Assembly (NCBI GenBank): GCA_015295835.1
Contig: DVEG01000026.1
Span: forward strand, 62,001 to 126,000
Reading direction: 5' to 3'
Length of the DNA stretch: 64,000 bases
From: Oscillatoriaceae cyanobacterium M7585_C2015_266
Lineage (GTDB): Bacteria; Cyanobacteriota; Cyanobacteriia; Cyanobacteriales; Oscillatoriaceae
The notes beneath the pieces were generated by a model. That model made no database searches and was not told the origin of the DNA. It was given only the letters and a program-made list of their open reading frames with translations. Shown in pieces: positions 1 to 9,650 of the stretch (its first letter is position 1; the number at the start of each line of letters is the position of its first letter). Position numbers and translations under genes: made by a program.

Positions 1-1
1 A

Positions 2-1969
2 GACTTGACGCGCATAGAAACCGGGCAAATGGAACTAATCCTAGAACCGGTGAATATTGCCACTGTGTGCGCTCGCGCCTACAAACAAGCCCTGCAACAC
101 TACTGCGCCCTGGAGGAAGAGCCGCCAACCCACGACGGCAACGGTAACGAGCCAGCAGACACCTGCACAACCAAAGTTCAATTCTCCCTAGAAATCGAAC
201 CAGGATTAGAAACCCTAATAGCCGACGAATTACGCCTGCGGCAAATGCTAGTCAATCTTCTATCCAATGCCCTCAAATTCACAGCAGCCGGAGGGAAGAT
301 TGGATTAAAGGTAAATCACTGGGAAGGCTGGATCGCCTTTACAGTCTGGGATAGCGGCATTGGCATTCCCGACGACAAACAGCACCTGATTTTTCAAAAA
401 TTCTCACAATTAGAAAATCCTCTCACCAGGCAATTTGAAGGAGCAGGTTTAGGATTGGTATTGACTCAGCGCCTCAGCCGAATGCACGGCGGCGATGTCA
501 CCTTTATTTCCAAGGAAAATCAAGGCAGTCAGTTTACCCTACTTTTGCCCCCTAGCCCCCCTCAATCAGATACTCTTTGGGAAGGAACAAACAAAAAACC
601 GCACCGGATCGTTTTAATCGTAGAAGCAGTGCCCCAGTTTATCGAAGCACTGAGTGAACAACTCATCGACTTAGGCTATCGGGTTTTAATTGCTCGTACC
701 GGTACGGAAGCCCTGGAAAAAGCCCGCCGCTTTAAGCCGCAGGTAATATTTATCAATCCTGTACTGCCTTTGTTATCAGGCTGGGATGTGCTGACGCTAC
801 TCAAAGCCGATGCTATAACCAGTCATATTCCCGTTATCGTCACGGCAACCCAAGCCGAAAAAGAACTCGCCCGTCAAAACCGCGCCGATGGTTTTTTAAG
901 TCTACCTGTGCAGCCTGAAGCTTTACAAGCTAAGTTAGCCAACCTGGAAGAGCCACCCCTAGTTAGGGCTGTTTCGCCAATTGTACTGCGCTTAAATGTC
1001 AGCTCTCACAAGCAGGAAGAAAATCGGAAAAAAGATAATATCAACAGCGCACAATCTGCTGAACTCTCTGAGCTGATGGCACAATTCAACAGTCTGCTAC
1101 ACCGCCATCACTACCGTGTTTTAGAGGCTGATGATTTAGAGGAAGCTGAACTTCTTGCCCGCGTTTGGCAGCCGAATGTCGTGTTGCTCAACAGTGTCGG
1201 CGGATTGAAAGCTCCTGTGTCTTTTTTCAAAAAGCTTAGTCAATATAGCAGTTTGGCATCTGTGCCCCTCGTCACTCTGGAAGAAGAAATCGCTCGCGCT
1301 GCTAATCAAGTTCGAGGGCTGTCGGTATTTTATGGCTTTTGGAAGCCAGGAAATAAAGCTGCTCCGTCTGCTTTGTTGCGAGTGCTACAAATTGCTACGG
1401 GTATGAATTGGAAACCTTCTATTCTTGTTGTAGATATCTCGACTTTGCCAGATTTATCGGAAGCTAAACCGAAAAATGAGTGGCTCTCGGCTTTGATACA
1501 GTATATCCAAACTGCTGGATTTAAAGGTATAGTGGGGCACTCTTGGGCAGAGGTTTGGCGGCTACTCCAGCGCCAAAGTGTTGATTTACTTTTGATTTGC
1601 TGGCAAGATGTGGTGCTAGATGCAAAGGTGGAGCAAGCGCTCGCTTCTTTGCAGCAACTATCTCCTAAACCTCCTATTATAGTGCTAATGCAGCAACGGG
1701 AAATTTCACAACCTGTCGGTAAGGAATCAGAAAATCAACATAGTCAATCTTTGAAAGCTCTACATTCTTCTTCAAATTCTCCTTCGGTGTCTGCCTGCCT
1801 GGAAGAAAAGCAAAATAAGTCTTTTTTGGGCTTTTCTTTTGAACAGGCTACTTCTAAAACTGAACGAATTTTGCTGGAAATTGCTACTTATATTTTACCT
1901 TATGATTTGTCAAAGGCTGATTTGATTGACAAAATTCGTCAATCTCTGGGAACTCGAGTTGAGTTATAA
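2..1969 (+). CDS. Hybrid histidine kinase, 5'-truncated by window edge, with degenerate receiver domains
   Basis: The reading frame is open to the window edge, and the first visible residues (DLTRIETGQMEL) match the end of a HisKA dimerisation helix, so the sensor part and phospho-accepting His lie upstream. A complete HATPase_c domain follows: N box NLLSNALKF near residue 85, G1 DSGIGIPDD near 116, F box FQKFSQ, G2 GAGLGLVLTQ. After it come three receiver-like segments, at about 200-310, 355-465 and 480-580. In the first, the acidic pair is EA (LIVEAVP), the acceptor Asp position reads INP and the usual KP is LP; the other two are further eroded. The family role is ATP-dependent autophosphorylation and signal relay. 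These receivers probably cannot be phosphorylated (inference). The input signal is unknown. Confidence 0.85.
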   Translation, partial: DLTRIETGQMELILEPVNIATVCARAYKQALQHYCALEEEPPTHDGNGNEPADTCTTKVQFSLEIEPGLETLIADELRLRQMLVNLLSNALKFTAAGGKIGLKVNHWEGWIAFTVWDSGIGIPDDKQHLIFQKFSQLENPLTRQFEGAGLGLVLTQRLSRMHGGDVTFISKENQGSQFTLLLPPSPPQSDTLWEGTNKKPHRIVLIVEAVPQFIEALSEQLIDLGYRVLIARTGTEALEKARRFKPQVIFINPVLPLLSGWDVLTLLKADAITSHIPVIVTATQAEKELARQNRADGFLSLPVQPEALQAKLANLEEPPLVRAVSPIVLRLNVSSHKQEENRKKDNINSAQSAELSELMAQFNSLLHRHHYRVLEADDLEEAELLARVWQPNVVLLNSVGGLKAPVSFFKKLSQYSSLASVPLVTLEEEIARAANQVRGLSVFYGFWKPGNKAAPSALLRVLQIATGMNWKPSILVVDISTLPDLSEAKPKNEWLSALIQYIQTAGFKGIVGHSWAEVWRLLQRQSVDLLLICWQDVVLDAKVEQALASLQQLSPKPPIIVLMQQREISQPVGKESENQHSQSLKALHSSSNSPSVSACLEEKQNKSFLGFSFEQATSKTERILLEIATYILPYDLSKADLIDKIRQSLGTRVEL

Positions 1970-1993
1970 AATTAAATAATATAGATAGAAATG

Positions 1994-3880
1994 TTACAGT
2001 CTAGCAAAGACTTGTTTTGAAACGCGCGCCAGCTGATAGGCTCCTGCTTTGGCTAGAATTTGGTATTCGTTGGGGTGTAATCCAGCGTCATCAAATTTAG
2101 AAGGATAACCCAAAATAAGAATAGAAGGAGGAGAGGGCTGAATGGCAAGATTTTTAATATAAGCGATCGCTAATCTTGACTGCCGGAAATATTTTACAGG
2201 TTTTTGTGTATAAAAAACTAAACTAGGTTTCTCAAATCCAATCATTATCAATTCTTCGCCTGGCTGTTTCACCTGCACAACAGTTTGAGCTAATTCTCGC
2301 AACGGCATCTGTCGCTGACTATCCATTAAAAAGGCTGCAGGCTGAATGGCAAAAATAAAAAATACCACAAATGCTACCAAGTTTACACCCCATAACCAGT
2401 GCGCTTTTCGCTGCACTAGAATAACTGATATCGATATGGCTGCCAGGGCTAAAATTAATCCGCCCACTGTCGGCAATCCTGAATTACGAATTGTTTCTGT
2501 TAAATTAGGCATCGTTGGATCTTTAATTTTACCAACCCAGCGATAACTGAAAAATAATCCAACAGCTAAGGCTGAAAATAGCCCTACGTTTACCCAACCA
2601 CTGGCAGAAAGGAGGAGAGAATTTTTACACTCTTTATTTACTATGCCATACTTAACAGAAAAATGCGAAGAAAATAATAAAGCCACAAGTAAAGCAGCGG
2701 CTGGCATTAAAGGCAAAACATAGCTAGGAAGTTTAGTGACAGCAATGGTAAAGAAAACAAAAATAGTGACAAACCAAAACAGAGCAAATAAACCAAGGTG
2801 ATTTGAGCGCGGTAGATTTTGCCAGAGAGAGCGCTTCCAAGGTTTTAAAGATGCGCTCGCTAACGGCAAATATATTGACCACGGGGCAAAGCCTATTGCT
2901 ACAACAATAAAATAAAAATACCAGGGAGCCCAGTGACGGTTAACCACACTGGTAAAACGTTCTATATTGTGATAACCAAAAAAAGTCTCGATATAAACTT
3001 GCCCATTAGCCAAAGTCACTAAAATAAACCAGGGAAGTGCGATCGCTAGTACAATAACACTCCCAATCAGAGGGCGCATTTCCCGCACAACTGACCAAAA
3101 ATTGCCGACATAAAGCAAAAAAGAACCAATAATCAACACTGGAAGAACAATTCCAACAGGACCTTTTGCCAAAATCGCTAGAGCAACCAAAACATAAAAG
3201 GCAAGATACCAAGGAGAAAGAAAGAATTTCTGGGCAAAAGCAGATTGTGTACCTTCCTCGGTAGTGGCATAACCGATAAAAAATGCTAACAGTGCTGAAC
3301 ACATACAGCTTGTAAGCAGCATATCAGAAACGCCGATACGCCCCCAGGCAATAGTTTCAGGATTCAAGGCAATAAGAGCGGAGCCGATAAAGGCGGCAAG
3401 CCAACGTTGGAAGTTGTTTGTCAGGGAGGGGAGGGTGTAGGAGGAGGAGGTTTGAGAATTATTATTATAAATAGAAAAGCCAAAATGCCGCAGAGTATAA
3501 AACCCCAAACAACAAAGAGCGCTCGCTGATAAAGCAGATGGCAGACGCACTGCCCATTCATTGACGCCGATTAGTTTGTAGCCTATAGCTATTAGCCAGT
3601 AAATTAAAGGCGGTTTATCAAAACGGGTTGCTTGATTAAAATAGGGTGTAATCCAGTCGCCAGTTACTGTCATCTGACGGGCTGCCTCAGCAAATAGAGG
3701 CTCTGTTTCGTCTACTAAACCGATGCTGCCTAGGTTCCACAAAAATGCAATCGCCCCAACGGCGAATAACCAAAAGACAGCAACCATCCAATCTATCGCC
3801 GGGTGCTTCTGGCAATATATGAACAAGTCAACCAGTAGGCGAGAATTTCTTAGCTTCATGCAGCCTCTTACGTCAGTCAA
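1994..3880 (-). CDS. ArnT/PMT-like membrane glycosyltransferase (GT39/GT83 type)
   Basis: This is a 628-residue polytopic membrane protein with about a dozen hydrophobic segments. Near the N-terminus is the first-loop signature of the ArnT/PMT superfamily: GLVDETEPLFAEAARQ followed by FDKPPLIYWL, in which the acidic residues are expected to bind metal and the lipid phosphate. Members transfer sugars from polyprenyl-phosphate donors to lipid or protein acceptors on the periplasmic side; the acceptor here cannot be read from sequence. A second ATG seven codons in (3859) is an equally good start. The gene converges on the upstream histidine kinase, leaving only 24 bp between stop codons, and diverges from ycf20. 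It is a complete gene of normal family length. Confidence 0.85.
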   Translation of the reverse strand: MTDVRGCMKLRNSRLLVDLFIYCQKHPAIDWMVAVFWLFAVGAIAFLWNLGSIGLVDETEPLFAEAARQMTVTGDWITPYFNQATRFDKPPLIYWLIAIGYKLIGVNEWAVRLPSALSASALCCLGFYTLRHFGFSIYNNNSQTSSSYTLPSLTNNFQRWLAAFIGSALIALNPETIAWGRIGVSDMLLTSCMCSALLAFFIGYATTEEGTQSAFAQKFFLSPWYLAFYVLVALAILAKGPVGIVLPVLIIGSFLLYVGNFWSVVREMRPLIGSVIVLAIALPWFILVTLANGQVYIETFFGYHNIERFTSVVNRHWAPWYFYFIVVAIGFAPWSIYLPLASASLKPWKRSLWQNLPRSNHLGLFALFWFVTIFVFFTIAVTKLPSYVLPLMPAAALLVALLFSSHFSVKYGIVNKECKNSLLLSASGWVNVGLFSALAVGLFFSYRWVGKIKDPTMPNLTETIRNSGLPTVGGLILALAAISISVILVQRKAHWLWGVNLVAFVVFFIFAIQPAAFLMDSQRQMPLRELAQTVVQVKQPGEELIMIGFEKPSLVFYTQKPVKYFRQSRLAIAYIKNLAIQPSPPSILILGYPSKFDDAGLHPNEYQILAKAGAYQLARVSKQVFARL

Positions 3881-4008
3881 CCTTAGCCAATATATCTCTT
3901 AAAATACTGACAGTCAAAAGTTTCTCGGAATTAACAGCTTACTTTGACTATAAAATCTATAAAATCGTATCAGGGCTTTGGTACCTGCCTCCTCGCCTTC
4001 TCCCTAAG

Positions 4009-4341
4009 ATGCAGAATACCCGTCTGAATAATTTAATTGATACAATTGGCGAGCGCTTTCAACAATGGTTGCGCAATCCTTGGCGGCGCACGTCGCTATT
4101 GATTATCAGTCTGTTGTTTGGATTTTTTCTGGGCACGGCAATCTCAACCGTAGCCGGGCAAAAAGCTAACCTGGATATTAGTGTAGCGGCAATATTAGTG
4201 GTGCTTACTGAAGGGGTGAGCTGGATTTTTTACGGCACCAATAAGCAGATTGCAAAATCTCTGTTAGGGCAAATCCTCAATTCCCTGAAAATAGGGCTAA
4301 CTTATAGTTTGTTTGTGGAAGCTCTGAAACTTGGCTCGTAA
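4009..4341 (+). CDS. ycf20: Ycf20-family (DUF565) membrane protein
   Basis: The 110-residue protein has the Ycf20/DUF565 pattern: a basic amphipathic start, a helix LLFGFFLGTAIST followed by VAGQ, then a second hydrophobic stretch with a conserved TEGVSWIFY and a C-terminal helix. Ycf20 is conserved in cyanobacteria and plastids. Plant and algal homologues have been linked to non-photochemical quenching, but the molecular activity is not known to me. It is probably a thylakoid membrane protein (inference). It sits 12 bp upstream of the glycerate kinase gene on the same strand, so the two may be cotranscribed. Confidence 0.8.
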   Translation: MQNTRLNNLIDTIGERFQQWLRNPWRRTSLLIISLLFGFFLGTAISTVAGQKANLDISVAAILVVLTEGVSWIFYGTNKQIAKSLLGQILNSLKIGLTYSLFVEALKLGS

Positions 4342-4353
4342 TTAACTAATTTT

Positions 4354-5394
4354 ATGTACCATGCCGTGGCTCAAATTCTAGAATTGTGGGAATCGGGGTA
4401 CTTATCAGCAGCTGATGCGTTGCCACAGTTGATAGCGCTGGAGCTTGAGGATGAGGAGCGAGCACGGGCTTTTGGCATTCTGCCAGCAACAGTTGCAGAG
4501 TCATTGCAAGAGCGGGGACGTTTGTTTGAAGCGATCGCTCCCAAGTTGGAAAAGCGCTTTAGCCGTGAAACCCTATGGAAATTTTGGCTGCCACTGGGTT
4601 TATCGCTTGCGGCATCTCGTCGTCAATTAAAACATCCTCTGATTCAGGGAATATTAGGCTGCCAGGGAACAGGTAAGACAACTTTAGCGGCAGTATTGAA
4701 GTTGATTTTAGCAGAGTTGGGGTTCTGTGCGGTAGGGTTGTCGCTAGATGACTTATATAAAACTTATCGCGAGCGCCAGCTTCTTGCACAAGAAGATCCA
4801 CGATTGATTTGGCGGGGACCCCCTGGCACTCACGATGTTGATTTGGGTATAGAGGTATTGGAAAAGTTACGTCATCCCGACGGTAAACCGATTGCTCTTC
4901 CTCGTTTTGATAAGTCAGCTTGCAATGGTGCAGGTGACAGAAGCGAGCCAGAAATTATCGAAAACGCCGATATTGTTTTATTTGAGGGTTGGTTTGTTGG
5001 AGTGCGCCCGATTTCACCTGCTGCTTTCGACACTGCACCTGCGCCGATTATAACTGCTGATGAGCGTCAGTTGGCCCGCGATATGAATGTAAAGTTATAT
5101 GATTATTTGCCTCTGTGGCAGCGTTTAGATCGGTTGATGGTGCTTTATCCTGTAGATTATCGTCTTTCGTTGCTGTGGCGTAAACAGGCTGAGCAGGAGA
5201 TGCGGGCGGCTGGTAAATCTGGGATGAGTGATACAGAAATTGAACAATTTGTAAATTATTTCTGGAAGGCATTACATCCAGAATTGTTTATTAAACCACT
5301 TGTGGAGAAGGGAGAGGGGGTGGATTTAGTGGTAGAGATTAAAAGCGATCGCTCGGTGGGTGCTATTTACCAACCGGGAAATTTTCGGCGTTGA
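4354..5394 (+). CDS. glyK: D-glycerate 3-kinase, plant/cyanobacterial GLYK type
   Basis: The 346-residue protein has a P-loop GCQGTGKTTL at about residue 103, followed by SLDDLYKTYRER and GPPGTHDVDLG, all characteristic of the plant-type D-glycerate 3-kinase (P-loop kinase fold). The enzyme phosphorylates D-glycerate to 3-phosphoglycerate, the last step of photorespiratory carbon recovery, in the cytosol. LFEGWFVG, later in the protein, fits the Walker B region of phosphoribulokinase/uridine-kinase-like folds. The ATG at 4354 lies 12 bp after ycf20. A HIP1 octamer lies inside the gene at 4531-4538 and another at 5345-5352. It is unrelated to the bacterial GlxK and GckA glycerate kinases. Confidence 0.85.
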   Translation: MYHAVAQILELWESGYLSAADALPQLIALELEDEERARAFGILPATVAESLQERGRLFEAIAPKLEKRFSRETLWKFWLPLGLSLAASRRQLKHPLIQGILGCQGTGKTTLAAVLKLILAELGFCAVGLSLDDLYKTYRERQLLAQEDPRLIWRGPPGTHDVDLGIEVLEKLRHPDGKPIALPRFDKSACNGAGDRSEPEIIENADIVLFEGWFVGVRPISPAAFDTAPAPIITADERQLARDMNVKLYDYLPLWQRLDRLMVLYPVDYRLSLLWRKQAEQEMRAAGKSGMSDTEIEQFVNYFWKALHPELFIKPLVEKGEGVDLVVEIKSDRSVGAIYQPGNFRR

Positions 5395-5430
5395 TTTTTA
5401 CGATTCTACTAGAGTGGGGCAAAGCTGTTT

Positions 5431-5634
5431 ATGGAAAAAACCGAAGATTTTATTAAATTAGATCAGTTTTTGAAGTATGTCGGCATAGCTCAGACGGGCG
5501 GGCAAGCTAAACTAATTATTCAGGATGGGAAAGTTAAAGTTAATGGAGTAATCGAAACACGTAGGGGGCGAAAATTAGTAACAGGCGATCGTGTAACCGT
5601 AGGGCAGCAAACATTTCGAGTGCAGTTTGAATAA
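5431..5634 (+). CDS. Small S4-domain RNA-binding protein (YaaA/RlbA-like)
   Basis: The 67-residue protein is almost entirely one S4 domain: IKLDQFLKYVGIAQTGGQAK, then IIQDGKVKVNGVIETRRGRKLVTGDRV, which is the RNA-binding alpha-L motif with the usual RxGRKL/GD turn. Stand-alone S4 proteins of this size (YaaA, RlbA, YbcJ) bind RNA and are often connected with ribosomes, but no defined reaction is known. The gene follows glycerate kinase by 36 bp on the same strand and ends in a run of TAA stop codons within an AT-rich microsatellite. Confidence 0.85.
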   Translation: MEKTEDFIKLDQFLKYVGIAQTGGQAKLIIQDGKVKVNGVIETRRGRKLVTGDRVTVGQQTFRVQFE

Positions 5635-5667
5635 TAATAATAATAAATAATAATATAATAAATAAAC
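5630..5667. repeat. AT-rich trinucleotide microsatellite (ATA/TAA)n
   Basis: A run of AATAAT/TAATAA units, slightly interrupted, spans the stop of the S4 gene and reaches the end of the converging glycosyltransferase-like gene. It holds several in-frame stops and is likely to vary in length between strains. Confidence 0.8.
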
Positions 5668-6773
5668 TAAGAAGAAAAATAATTAATTACAGCTTGAGCG
5701 ATCGCTTCATTACCATCTGTTGCTAAAGTAGTCGCTCGCAGTGGAGGTTGTGGCTCTCGACGTAGGAAATCCCAATTTCCCTCAAAAAATTCTGCCGACG
5801 TAATAATTTGATGATAAGAATAATTTTGAATACCTTCTAGCAATAAGGGCGCTTCCGCGAAGTCTTCTCGCGTCAATGATACAATCGGAACCCCTAAACG
5901 TGTAGCTTCTGCAAAAGTGCTATATCCAGGTTTAGAAATGACTCTCCCGCAGACTGGCATGAAGTCAACGGGGCGTAAATGCCAATGCGGTGAATTAATC
6001 ACAGATGAATCTTCAATAATTTTGATCAGGTTAGGTAAATCTGGCGCTTTTTTGTCAAAAGTTATAAATTGCCAATCGGGAAAGTTTAAGATATTTTCAT
6101 AAGGAATTTCTGCCAAACCTAAACCGCCAAATGTAAGCAGTACGGTTTTTTCTTTGGGAGCAGTAATTTTCCATTTATCTTTTAAATCTGTTTCATTATA
6201 ACGGGGTGTTCCGCCAGTTAATCCAACATCTGTTATATTAGGAAATGCTGACATTGGTTCGTGAAAAGGCAAGCGGAATAAGCGATCGCACTGACTGAAG
6301 CATTCGCTAATCCAATCCGCTATTTCCATAAATTCTCCCCCCCAGGCTCGATAGATGAAATCCCAGCCAAAGTTACTCATCATCCAACAGGGAATCCCTG
6401 CAGTCTTAGCAATTAGTGCGGCCAGGGGCGGAATATCTGCTAAAATTAAACCGACGCGATTTAAATGCAAGAAATTAACCTCGCTGGCAATAATATAATT
6501 TTGACGCTTGCGTATTTCTTTTAATTTTTCTAGAGTCGCTACTTTATCCATTGTCAAACTGTCACTTTGAATCACTCCCACATCATACGCCCGCTGACGC
6601 AGGATAAAGTCGCCTGGAATATATCCCTCTAACAGCCAGCGCCCAGCTGTAGTTGTCAAAATCAATAATATCTCTGGATTCATTTGTTGAATTGCAGCGG
6701 CAACACAAGCAGCCCGCACAGCATGACCGAAACCATGGTTAGTGATAGCGATATACAAAATCGGTCGAGACAC
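5667..6773 (-). CDS. GT-B/MurG-like glycosyltransferase family protein
   Basis: The 368-residue protein starts with a glycine-rich turn, AITNHGFGHAVRAACVA, typical of the first Rossmann domain of MurG-like transferases. The C-terminal half has VISKPGYSTFAEATRLGVP followed by REDF, matching the nucleotide-sugar-binding GxxT/E loop of GT-B enzymes. The same fold forms the N-terminal part of plant L-arabinokinase; no kinase domain is attached here. Donor and acceptor cannot be deduced. It precedes the C-DES-like gene's end by 26 bp on the same strand, so the two may form an operon with the lyase first. Confidence 0.65.
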   Translation of the reverse strand: MSRPILYIAITNHGFGHAVRAACVAAAIQQMNPEILLILTTTAGRWLLEGYIPGDFILRQRAYDVGVIQSDSLTMDKVATLEKLKEIRKRQNYIIASEVNFLHLNRVGLILADIPPLAALIAKTAGIPCWMMSNFGWDFIYRAWGGEFMEIADWISECFSQCDRLFRLPFHEPMSAFPNITDVGLTGGTPRYNETDLKDKWKITAPKEKTVLLTFGGLGLAEIPYENILNFPDWQFITFDKKAPDLPNLIKIIEDSSVINSPHWHLRPVDFMPVCGRVISKPGYSTFAEATRLGVPIVSLTREDFAEAPLLLEGIQNYSYHQIITSAEFFEGNWDFLRREPQPPLRATTLATDGNEAIAQAVINYFSS

Positions 6774-6799
6774 GTGTGTTTTATCCTTCCTTTCAAGTA

Positions 6800-7987
6800 T
6801 TATAATATGAACTCGGTAATTGCTGCAACTAATTTTTCAATTTCTGATTCTAAACTAAAATAGTGAACACAGGCTCGCACACAGTCTGGCGAGAGAATCG
6901 TTCGCACCATAATGCCTTGATTTTCTAAAAATTTTACCAGTTCGCGGTGAGAACCATTAGCGAGTTTAAACGAAACCAAACCAGATTCTGGAGGGGAATT
7001 TTTCAAACAGATTACTCCGGGAAGATGACTGAGTTTTTCCCAGAGATAGCGACTGAGTTGCAAAATGCGTTGATATCTTTCTTCTGCAGTTCCCCACTGA
7101 TGGTGCAAGGCGATCGCAGTTCGCAAACCAGCGTAAAGCGGATACGCTGAAGTAGCAATTTCGAACCGTCGCGCGTCTGGCTGCGTGAAAATTTTTCCTT
7201 CTGAATTTACTGAAATGCCGCGCCATCCGATAAAAGTAGGATGCAAACTTTCTAAAGCATTAGGAGCAACATATAACCCGCCAACACCTTCTGGCCCACA
7301 CCACCATTTGTGTCCAGTAAATGCGTAAAAATCCGCTCCCAATTCCGTTAAATTCAATGGCAAAACGCCTACAGATTGGGCAGCATCGACTAGAATTCTC
7401 ACGGGTTTGCCCCAAGTGGAATGACTGTGGCAGACTTGCACAATTTCAGCCAGGGGCAATACTTCTCCGGTATTCCACAAAACATGACTGAGCACCACGA
7501 GACGGGTATTCGAGCGCAGATATTGAAGAATTAGATCTATGGGATTGCCTTGATTTAAGGTGTTAATTAGTGGGCAGACAGTGACTTCTATATCATAGCG
7601 CTGCTGTAGCTCCTGCACCGCTGCAACGACGCCGTGATGTTCGCAGTCGGTGAGTAGTAGGTGATCCCCTGGTTGCCAATCTATCCCCCATAGGGCTATA
7701 TTACAGCCGACGGTGGTGTTTTCGGTGAGGGTGATGTTGGTAGCGCTCACGCCTAATTCGGCGGCAATTAATGCTCGCGTTTGCTGTGCTTCTTCTACTA
7801 CCCAGTTATTGGCTTGTGTGGAAAATGGCCCGATTTCTTGTATCCGCTGGAAACTTTGGCTAATAGCTTCTAGTGCAGCGTAGGGTAATGGCCCTTGTCC
7901 CCCGTAGTTTAAATATACTTTATTTACTAAGGCTGGAAATTGCTCTCGATGGCGCTCGCGGCTGTATTCTCTTGATTTTGAGGACAT
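6800..7987 (-). CDS. PLP-dependent cystine C-S lyase-like enzyme (C-DES family, aminotransferase class V fold)
   Basis: The sequence follows the cyanobacterial C-DES (cystine lyase) family closely as I remember it: NKVYLNYGGQGPLP near the start, TLTENTTVGCNIALWG, LLTDCEHHGVVA, SHVLWNTGEVLPLAEI, VDAAQSVGVLPL, and FTGHKWWCGPEGVGGLY with the PLP-binding lysine. C-DES splits cystine into pyruvate, ammonia and cysteine persulfide and can supply sulfane sulfur for iron-sulfur assembly. The related isopenicillin-N-epimerase and cysteine-desulfurase branches are alternatives. I chose the ATG at 7987; the frame opens at a TTG five codons earlier. The length of about 395 residues is normal. It probably acts in the cytosol. 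Confidence 0.75.
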   Translation of the reverse strand: MSSKSREYSRERHREQFPALVNKVYLNYGGQGPLPYAALEAISQSFQRIQEIGPFSTQANNWVVEEAQQTRALIAAELGVSATNITLTENTTVGCNIALWGIDWQPGDHLLLTDCEHHGVVAAVQELQQRYDIEVTVCPLINTLNQGNPIDLILQYLRSNTRLVVLSHVLWNTGEVLPLAEIVQVCHSHSTWGKPVRILVDAAQSVGVLPLNLTELGADFYAFTGHKWWCGPEGVGGLYVAPNALESLHPTFIGWRGISVNSEGKIFTQPDARRFEIATSAYPLYAGLRTAIALHHQWGTAEERYQRILQLSRYLWEKLSHLPGVICLKNSPPESGLVSFKLANGSHRELVKFLENQGIMVRTILSPDCVRACVHYFSLESEIEKLVAAITEFIL

Positions 7988-8130
7988 GCCTATTTTTGAC
8001 AAAATTTACGCTTAGGTTTAGTTTAACTTAATTGGATTTTTTTGTATATGCCGGGATTTGGGGATTGGGAGCTTTTGGATTTAAGAAGTAAGGTTTTTGG
8101 AAATTACTTTCTATTTGTTAGTTTAAAGTC

Positions 8131-9576
8131 ATGCTGCTGACTACCGAGCTTTTATTTTACTATCAGCGCTGTCAACGACGGACTTTTCTAGATGTTTTTG
8201 CTAATCCCTATGAGCGCGCTCGCCCAAGTGACTTTCTTGTCAAGCTGCAACAAGATATCTGGGCTTACAAGCAAGCCATTGTTGCCGCCCAAGGATACTC
8301 GCAGCCAAATTATACCAAAGATGATTGGCTGGCTGGCGCTAAAGCTACTCTAGAATTAATGCAGCAAGGAGCAGAACGGATTTATCAGGGAGTGCTTTTG
8401 GCAGAAGGGCTAGAAAATGTTTCTCTTGTCGGTACTCCTGATTTGTTAGTGAAAGAATCGGGAACCTCCTGTTTTGGCGATTGGATGTATTTTCCCCTTG
8501 ATATTAAGCTTGGTAAACGACCTAAACTTGATTATCAACTTATAGTCGCTTATCATGCTTTGTTGTTGGCATTCCTCCAGGGAGTTTTGCCCTCTAAGGC
8601 GCTGCTACTTTTGCGGGATAAGGGGGAATATAGTGTTAATCTGTCGCAGCGGGTACCAGAAGTAAAAAAATTGGCAAGCGCTTGTATTCAAATGCTTAAA
8701 GAGCAGCGTGAGCCAGAGGTGTTTATTTCTCGCCACCCTTGTAGTCTCTGTCACTGGTATAGCAGTTGTTACGCTCTTGCTAAATCTGAGCGACATATTT
8801 CTCTATTGCCTGGAGTTACCGCTAATCGTTACACTCTTTTGCGAAAACTTAATCTTACTACTATTGAAGCTCTTGCTGCTGCCGATCCTACTAAGTTAGA
8901 AATCTATCCAGAGTTTGCTAATAAAGGAGCGCAGCAGTTGGTGTTGCAAGCACGAGCTTTTTTGGAAAATCGAGCGCTCGCTACTCCCGAAGCATTTTGT
9001 TTATCTGTCAATGATTTACCTGTGTCGTCTGTGGAGTTGTATTTTGATATCGAAGCCGAACCCGAATTGAACCTTAATTACCTCTACGGTGTTTTAGTCG
9101 TTGACAGGCAAAATAATACGGAAAAATTTTACCCGTTTTTAGCAGAAAAACCAGAAGATGAAAAGGTGGCTTGGGAGCAATTTTTACAGTTTGTTTGTCA
9201 ATACCCACTCGCACCTATTTTTCATTTTTGCGAGTACGAAGTGCAGACGGTTAAGCGGTTAGCAAAACGCTATTATACGCCCTCGCATTGGTGGAAACCG
9301 GTATTAAAGCGGTTTACAGATGTACACGCCCTAGTCACCCGCTCGGTTGTCATGCCAGTGGAAAGTTACGCCCTCAAATCTTTAGCGCGCTGGATGGGCT
9401 TTGAGTGGCGCAATTTCAATGCAGACGGTGCTCAGTGTGTTATTTGGTATGAGCGTTGGTTAGCTACAAGCGATCGCTCTTTTCTAGAACTCATTTTGCG
9501 TTATAATGAAGACGACTGCCGCGCTACTTATATCGTCAAAGATTGGTTGTATAATTTTTTGAAAACCATGCAATAA
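8131..9576 (+). CDS. TM0106-family RecB-like putative nuclease
   Basis: This 481-residue protein has two parts. The N-terminal half is RecB/Cas4-like: a lone Cys in YQRCQRRTF, a PD-(D/E)XK-type core (VGTPDLLV, then PLDIKLGKRP), and a late Cys cluster CSLCHWYSSC. Together these give the four cysteines expected of an iron-sulfur RecB-family nuclease. A helix-hairpin-helix-like linker follows (LPGVTANRYTLLRKLNLTT). The C-terminal half is an RNase H/DnaQ-like domain beginning LYFDIEAEPE and ending with YNEDDCRATY. The family is called putative nuclease; its physiological substrate is not established. No helicase partner is adjacent. The start at 8131 lies in a clear non-coding gap and no other start fits better. 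Confidence 0.8.
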   Translation: MLLTTELLFYYQRCQRRTFLDVFANPYERARPSDFLVKLQQDIWAYKQAIVAAQGYSQPNYTKDDWLAGAKATLELMQQGAERIYQGVLLAEGLENVSLVGTPDLLVKESGTSCFGDWMYFPLDIKLGKRPKLDYQLIVAYHALLLAFLQGVLPSKALLLLRDKGEYSVNLSQRVPEVKKLASACIQMLKEQREPEVFISRHPCSLCHWYSSCYALAKSERHISLLPGVTANRYTLLRKLNLTTIEALAAADPTKLEIYPEFANKGAQQLVLQARAFLENRALATPEAFCLSVNDLPVSSVELYFDIEAEPELNLNYLYGVLVVDRQNNTEKFYPFLAEKPEDEKVAWEQFLQFVCQYPLAPIFHFCEYEVQTVKRLAKRYYTPSHWWKPVLKRFTDVHALVTRSVVMPVESYALKSLARWMGFEWRNFNADGAQCVIWYERWLATSDRSFLELILRYNEDDCRATYIVKDWLYNFLKTMQ

Positions 9577-9650
9577 CTAAAAGAATAACTACAAGCGCTC
9601 GCTCCCGTTCCATTTGCTAAAATAAAAAGTATTGCACATAATCTGACACT

